This document shows positions 62,189-64,000 of a stretch of DNA of 64,000 nucleotides, in pieces; the stretch's first letter is position 1, and every line of letters starts with the position of its first letter. This DNA is from an uncultured Acinetobacter sp. GTDB lineage: Bacteria > Pseudomonadota > Gammaproteobacteria > Pseudomonadales > Moraxellaceae. The position numbers were made by a program, and so were the translations under genes. The notes below the pieces were generated by a model. It was not told the origin of the DNA. It saw only the letters and a program-made list of their open reading frames with translations, and did not search any database. Where the stretch lies: positions 1 through 64,000 of the forward strand of contig NZ_CANQLZ010000002.1 of assembly GCF_947624825.1 (NCBI RefSeq), written 5' to 3'.

Positions 62189-63229
62189 ATGAATACAGCA
62201 ATATTAAACCCATCCATTCAACAAGCAAGTAAACCCTTTAATGCTCCAAAATTGTTTACAGCAAAACGCTTGGTCAATACCAAAAATATGACTCAATCTG
62301 ACTGGCTTGAGGTCAGACGACAAGGTGTTGGCAGTAGTGATTGTGCAGCAGCCTGTGGATTGAATCCCTATATGTCGATGCTCGAACTTTGGATGATCAA
62401 GACAGGGCGAGTCAAAAAATCGATTGAAGATGAAAGTTCAGGTGTCGCTCCACTATATTGGGGTAAGCAGCTAGAGCCATTGGTCGCTGAGTACTACAGC
62501 ATGCATACCAATAACAAGGTACGCAGAATCAATGCAGTGCTTCAGCATCCAGATCCTGATAAACATTTTATGCTTGCCAATCTGGACTACTCCGTTGTGG
62601 GTAGCAATGAAGTCCAAATTCTGGAATGCAAAACAGCAGGTGAGTACGGCGCAAAACTTTGGCGAGATGGAGTACCTTTATACGTACTGTGTCAGGTGCA
62701 GCATCAACTTGCAGTGACAGGCAAACGAGCAGCACATGTTTGTGTGCTGATCTGTGGGCATGAAACCAAAATTTTCAAAGTGACGCGCTCCGAATCCGTG
62801 ATCAAACATATCATCAATGCCGAACGTTACTTCTGGGAGTGTGTGGAAAAAGATACACCACCTGATGTAGATGCCAGTGAATCGGCAGCTAAAGCCATAC
62901 AGCAGCTCTATCCACAACATATTCCGTTGACTGTTGAAGACTTGAGTCATAACGAACAAGCCAATCAATTGTTTGCTCAACTGATCCAGGAAAAACTTCA
63001 GATTGAAAAACATCAAAACAACTTTGATGAAACTAAGCATCAAATCCAGATGTTGATGAGGGATGCTGAACGAGCAACCTTTGCCAATGGTTCAGTGACG
63101 TGGAAGAAATCCAAAGATTCAATCAGTTTAGACAGCAAAGCCTTACTCAAACTTCATCCTGAAATGCTTGAGCAGTTTCCACAAAGTAAAGCTGGGACGC
63201 GACGTTTTCAGATTTATACCGATGACTGA
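62189..63229 (+). CDS. YqaJ-family viral/phage recombinase (exonuclease)
   Basis: WLEVRRQGVGSSDCAAACGLNPYMSMLELW...ECKTAGEYGAKLW. Confidence 0.9.
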   Translation: MNTAILNPSIQQASKPFNAPKLFTAKRLVNTKNMTQSDWLEVRRQGVGSSDCAAACGLNPYMSMLELWMIKTGRVKKSIEDESSGVAPLYWGKQLEPLVAEYYSMHTNNKVRRINAVLQHPDPDKHFMLANLDYSVVGSNEVQILECKTAGEYGAKLWRDGVPLYVLCQVQHQLAVTGKRAAHVCVLICGHETKIFKVTRSESVIKHIINAERYFWECVEKDTPPDVDASESAAKAIQQLYPQHIPLTVEDLSHNEQANQLFAQLIQEKLQIEKHQNNFDETKHQIQMLMRDAERATFANGSVTWKKSKDSISLDSKALLKLHPEMLEQFPQSKAGTRRFQIYTDD

Positions 63230-63282
63230 ATCCATCACATCGATATTTCTAATCTTCCAAAAAGCGCAAAAAACCACCCCGA

Positions 63283-63309
63283 TCCACCGACTCCCGAAGG
63301 AGCGGTGGA
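63283..63309. promoter_or_regulatory. strong hairpin with CGAA loop
   Basis: TCCACCG-a-CTCC-cgaa-GGAG-CGGTGGA. Confidence 0.8.
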
Positions 63310-63412
63310 CTAATAATGGCGGTCTTTGCATTTCATCTGATCTTTAAACAGTTTTGTATTTGTTTACATAACAAAGGGTCAACAGTAAAATTTTATTTAG
63401 AGAACAAACAGC

Positions 63413-64000
63413 ATGATTAAAGGTTTAGCGATTACACCACCGATCCTTGGACGTATCAGTATTGGTAAAGTTGTTGAAAAGAACGGTAAACGACTGCCTG
63501 AAAAGGACGACCAATTTACCATTACCAGTCAAATTCAAAGCAAGGATGGGTGGATCAAACATCCACTCGATGAGCAGTTACGCAGTAAAGCACCGAATCA
63601 AAAACTCCGTACCATTCCAGTACGGATGATTTTTAATGATCCAGAACTGAATCTAAGGGCAGAGTACACCTTATTTGATCGACAAACAGGACGACCTGTT
63701 TGTGTAGGCAATGGAGAAACATGCCAGCGCCTCACTAATCAAGGCGTAGAACAACATTTCTGTCCCTCACCTGATTTATGTCCTTTAGCTCAAGGAGGCA
63801 ATTGCAAGCCCTATGGTCGACTGCATGTTAATTTAGATGAGTCGGATGAACTGGGAACATTTATCTTTAGAACCACTGGCTTTAACAGTATCCGTACCTT
63901 GGCTGCACGGCTCAGCTACTACCATGCTGCATCGAATAGTTTGCTGTCATGCTTGCCACTGCAATTAACACTACGAGGAAAATCAACCACACAAAGCTAT
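63413..64000 (+). CDS. putative metal-binding / recombination-directionality-like protein, truncated by window end
   Basis: Open frame from ATG 63413 to end: MIKGLAITPPILGRISIGKVVEKNGKRLPEKDDQFTITSQ...HFCPSPDLCPLAQGGNCKPYGRL; not in ORF track because no stop. Confidence 0.7.
   Translation, partial: MIKGLAITPPILGRISIGKVVEKNGKRLPEKDDQFTITSQIQSKDGWIKHPLDEQLRSKAPNQKLRTIPVRMIFNDPELNLRAEYTLFDRQTGRPVCVGNGETCQRLTNQGVEQHFCPSPDLCPLAQGGNCKPYGRLHVNLDESDELGTFIFRTTGFNSIRTLAARLSYYHAASNSLLSCLPLQLTLRGKSTTQSY

Larger units (their letters stand above)
49580..64000. mobile_element. integrative element (ICE/IME-like) in prfC, left part; right end outside window
   Basis: prfC interruption, adjacent tyrosine integrase, AlpA-like regulator, accessory and DUF932/YqaJ genes. 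Confidence 0.88.

Overview
The window is an Acinetobacter-like chromosomal segment (about 1-49,500) followed by the left part of an integrated mobile element (about 49,585-64,000; its right end lies outside the window). The genus call is inference from gene content and order. The chromosomal part holds a duplicated tRNA-Arg(ACG), msrA, folA/thyA, lgt, a Tat-signal PhoX-like phosphatase next to tatABC, rdgB, metW/metX, leuA, two tandem TonB receptors, tig-clpP-clpX, class I fumarase, pta-ackA, proA, nagZ, prc, an MHYT-GGDEF-EAL protein and a type IV minor pilin/PilY1 cluster. prfC (RF3) starts at 49508 but is cut after 'MSFTDELAAQVAQRRTFAIISHP', just before the G1/P-loop. A tyrosine integrase follows at once, so an integrative element appears to sit in the 5' end of prfC, the same gene used by SXT/R391 ICEs. 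The element carries an AlpA-like regulator, an RHH/coiled-coil protein, a double winged-HTH protein, an inovirus Gp2-like putative HUH replication protein with a hairpin-rich upstream region, a lipoprotein/small membrane protein operon, a GmrSD-like DUF262-HNH protein, and a DUF932/YqaJ/metal-binding module. The strongest unexplained signals are: (1) an intergenic region at about 58010-58250 with many complementary segments, including two mutually exclusive long pairings, suggesting an undescribed structured, possibly bistable RNA; (2) a 28-bp perfect palindrome that encodes the identical C-terminal SNLSS-stop of two convergent genes (int and alpA); (3) a putative replication origin with perfect hairpins upstream of the HUH-like gene; (4) three TGTGTACA boxes just upstream of int. 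All base-pairing and motif claims were made by eye. No searches or folding were run.
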